Of a DNA stretch of 64,000 nucleotides, positions 63,865-64,000 are shown in pieces. The first letter of the stretch is position 1. Each line of letters begins with the position of its first letter. Position numbers and translations under genes: made by a program. Below the pieces are notes generated by a model that made no database searches, was not told the origin of the DNA, and worked only from the letters and a program-made list of their open reading frames with translations. Source of the stretch: Streptomyces bluensis. Lineage in GTDB: Bacteria > Actinomycetota > Actinomycetes > Streptomycetales > Streptomycetaceae. The stretch covers positions 535,017-599,016 of the forward strand of contig NZ_BMVM01000003.1 in NCBI RefSeq assembly GCF_014650715.1. Direction: 5' to 3'.

Positions 63865-64000
63865 GTGACCAGCCAGGTCAGCAGCCCAGCGGAGTCGGCC
63901 GACGAGGCCGTCGTGGGAGAGCAGCGCAATCCGACGGGCGTGAAGGATGTCCGTCGGGTGGATCGGGTGATCATCCGTTTCGCGGGGGACTCGGGTGACG
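63865..64000 (+). CDS. korA: 2-oxoacid:acceptor oxidoreductase subunit alpha, N-terminal fragment (runs off window)
   Basis: The GTG start (GGGAGG 9 bases upstream) opens a frame beginning MTSQVSSPAES and ending RVIIRFAGDSGD, the start of the KorA alpha subunit, which binds the 2-oxoacid with its beta partner and ferredoxin. Only about 45 residues are inside the window. Confidence 0.88.
   Translation, partial: MTSQVSSPAESADEAVVGEQRNPTGVKDVRRVDRVIIRFAGDSGD

Overview
The window is chromosomal DNA of a Streptomyces (or very close actinomycete). It has very high GC, many GTG starts and one TTG start (rpoB), and many 1-4 base stop/start overlaps. Gene order and protein sequences are those expected of Streptomyces: a zinc-type S14, a cysteine-containing L33, an acidic N-terminal extension on NusG, and tRNA-Trp beside secE. 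No CRISPR array, prophage, insertion sequence or rRNA gene was seen.

Bases 1-11545 hold the spc and S10 ribosomal clusters, all on the minus strand. Transcription runs right to left: rpsJ-rplC-rplD-rplW-rplB-rpsS-rplV-rpsC-rplP-rpmC-rpsQ, then rplN-rplX-rplE-rpsN-rpsH-rplF-rplR-rpsE-rpmD-rplO, then secY and the first codons of adk. Next come a secreted GH115 xylan alpha-glucuronidase (12005-15118), the str cluster tuf-fusA-rpsG-rpsL (15323-19682), rpoC-rpoB (20123-27605), rplL-rplJ with an L10-type leader (28204-29512), a lipoprotein, rplA-rplK, nusG, secE and tRNA-Trp. Good HrdB-type promoters are visible before rpsJ, tuf, rpsL and rpoB, and strong hairpin terminators follow tuf, rpoC, rplL, nusG, rplA and the lipoprotein gene.

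From 33838 to about 48600 lies a mixed metabolic region. It holds an aspartate-type aminotransferase, an adenosine deaminase, an NAD(P)-binding protein, a 211-bp palindromic interspersed repeat, murB, two MaoC/hotdog proteins beside rpmG (the layout of mycobacterial hadA-hadB), tRNA-Met and tRNA-Thr. It continues with a cytosine-deaminase-like protein lacking several catalytic residues, a second NAD(P)-binding protein, a small cysteine protein, an internally deleted tRNA-Tyr-like locus, YajQ, a GlsB/YeaQ membrane protein, an APC permease, a SUKH/SMI1 protein with two DnaA-box-like sites upstream, a YccF protein, an alpha/beta hydrolase and HtpX.

Bases 48814-59328 hold a ten-gene complex I cluster, nuoA-B-C-H-I-J-K-L-M-N (minus strand), with no nuoD, E, F or G. 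Six of its subunits carry in-frame tandem repeats at a terminus, including an 11-copy hexanucleotide in nuoC. The right end (59637-63574) holds two paralogous NarL-family sensor kinases and one LuxR-type response regulator, separated by a 20-bp minisatellite, then the start of a 2-oxoacid:acceptor oxidoreductase alpha subunit (korA).

Most of the window is the core gene-expression and respiration machinery of the cell. The unusual parts are the deleted tRNA-Tyr locus, the repeat-decorated partial complex I, and the two-kinase/one-regulator group.
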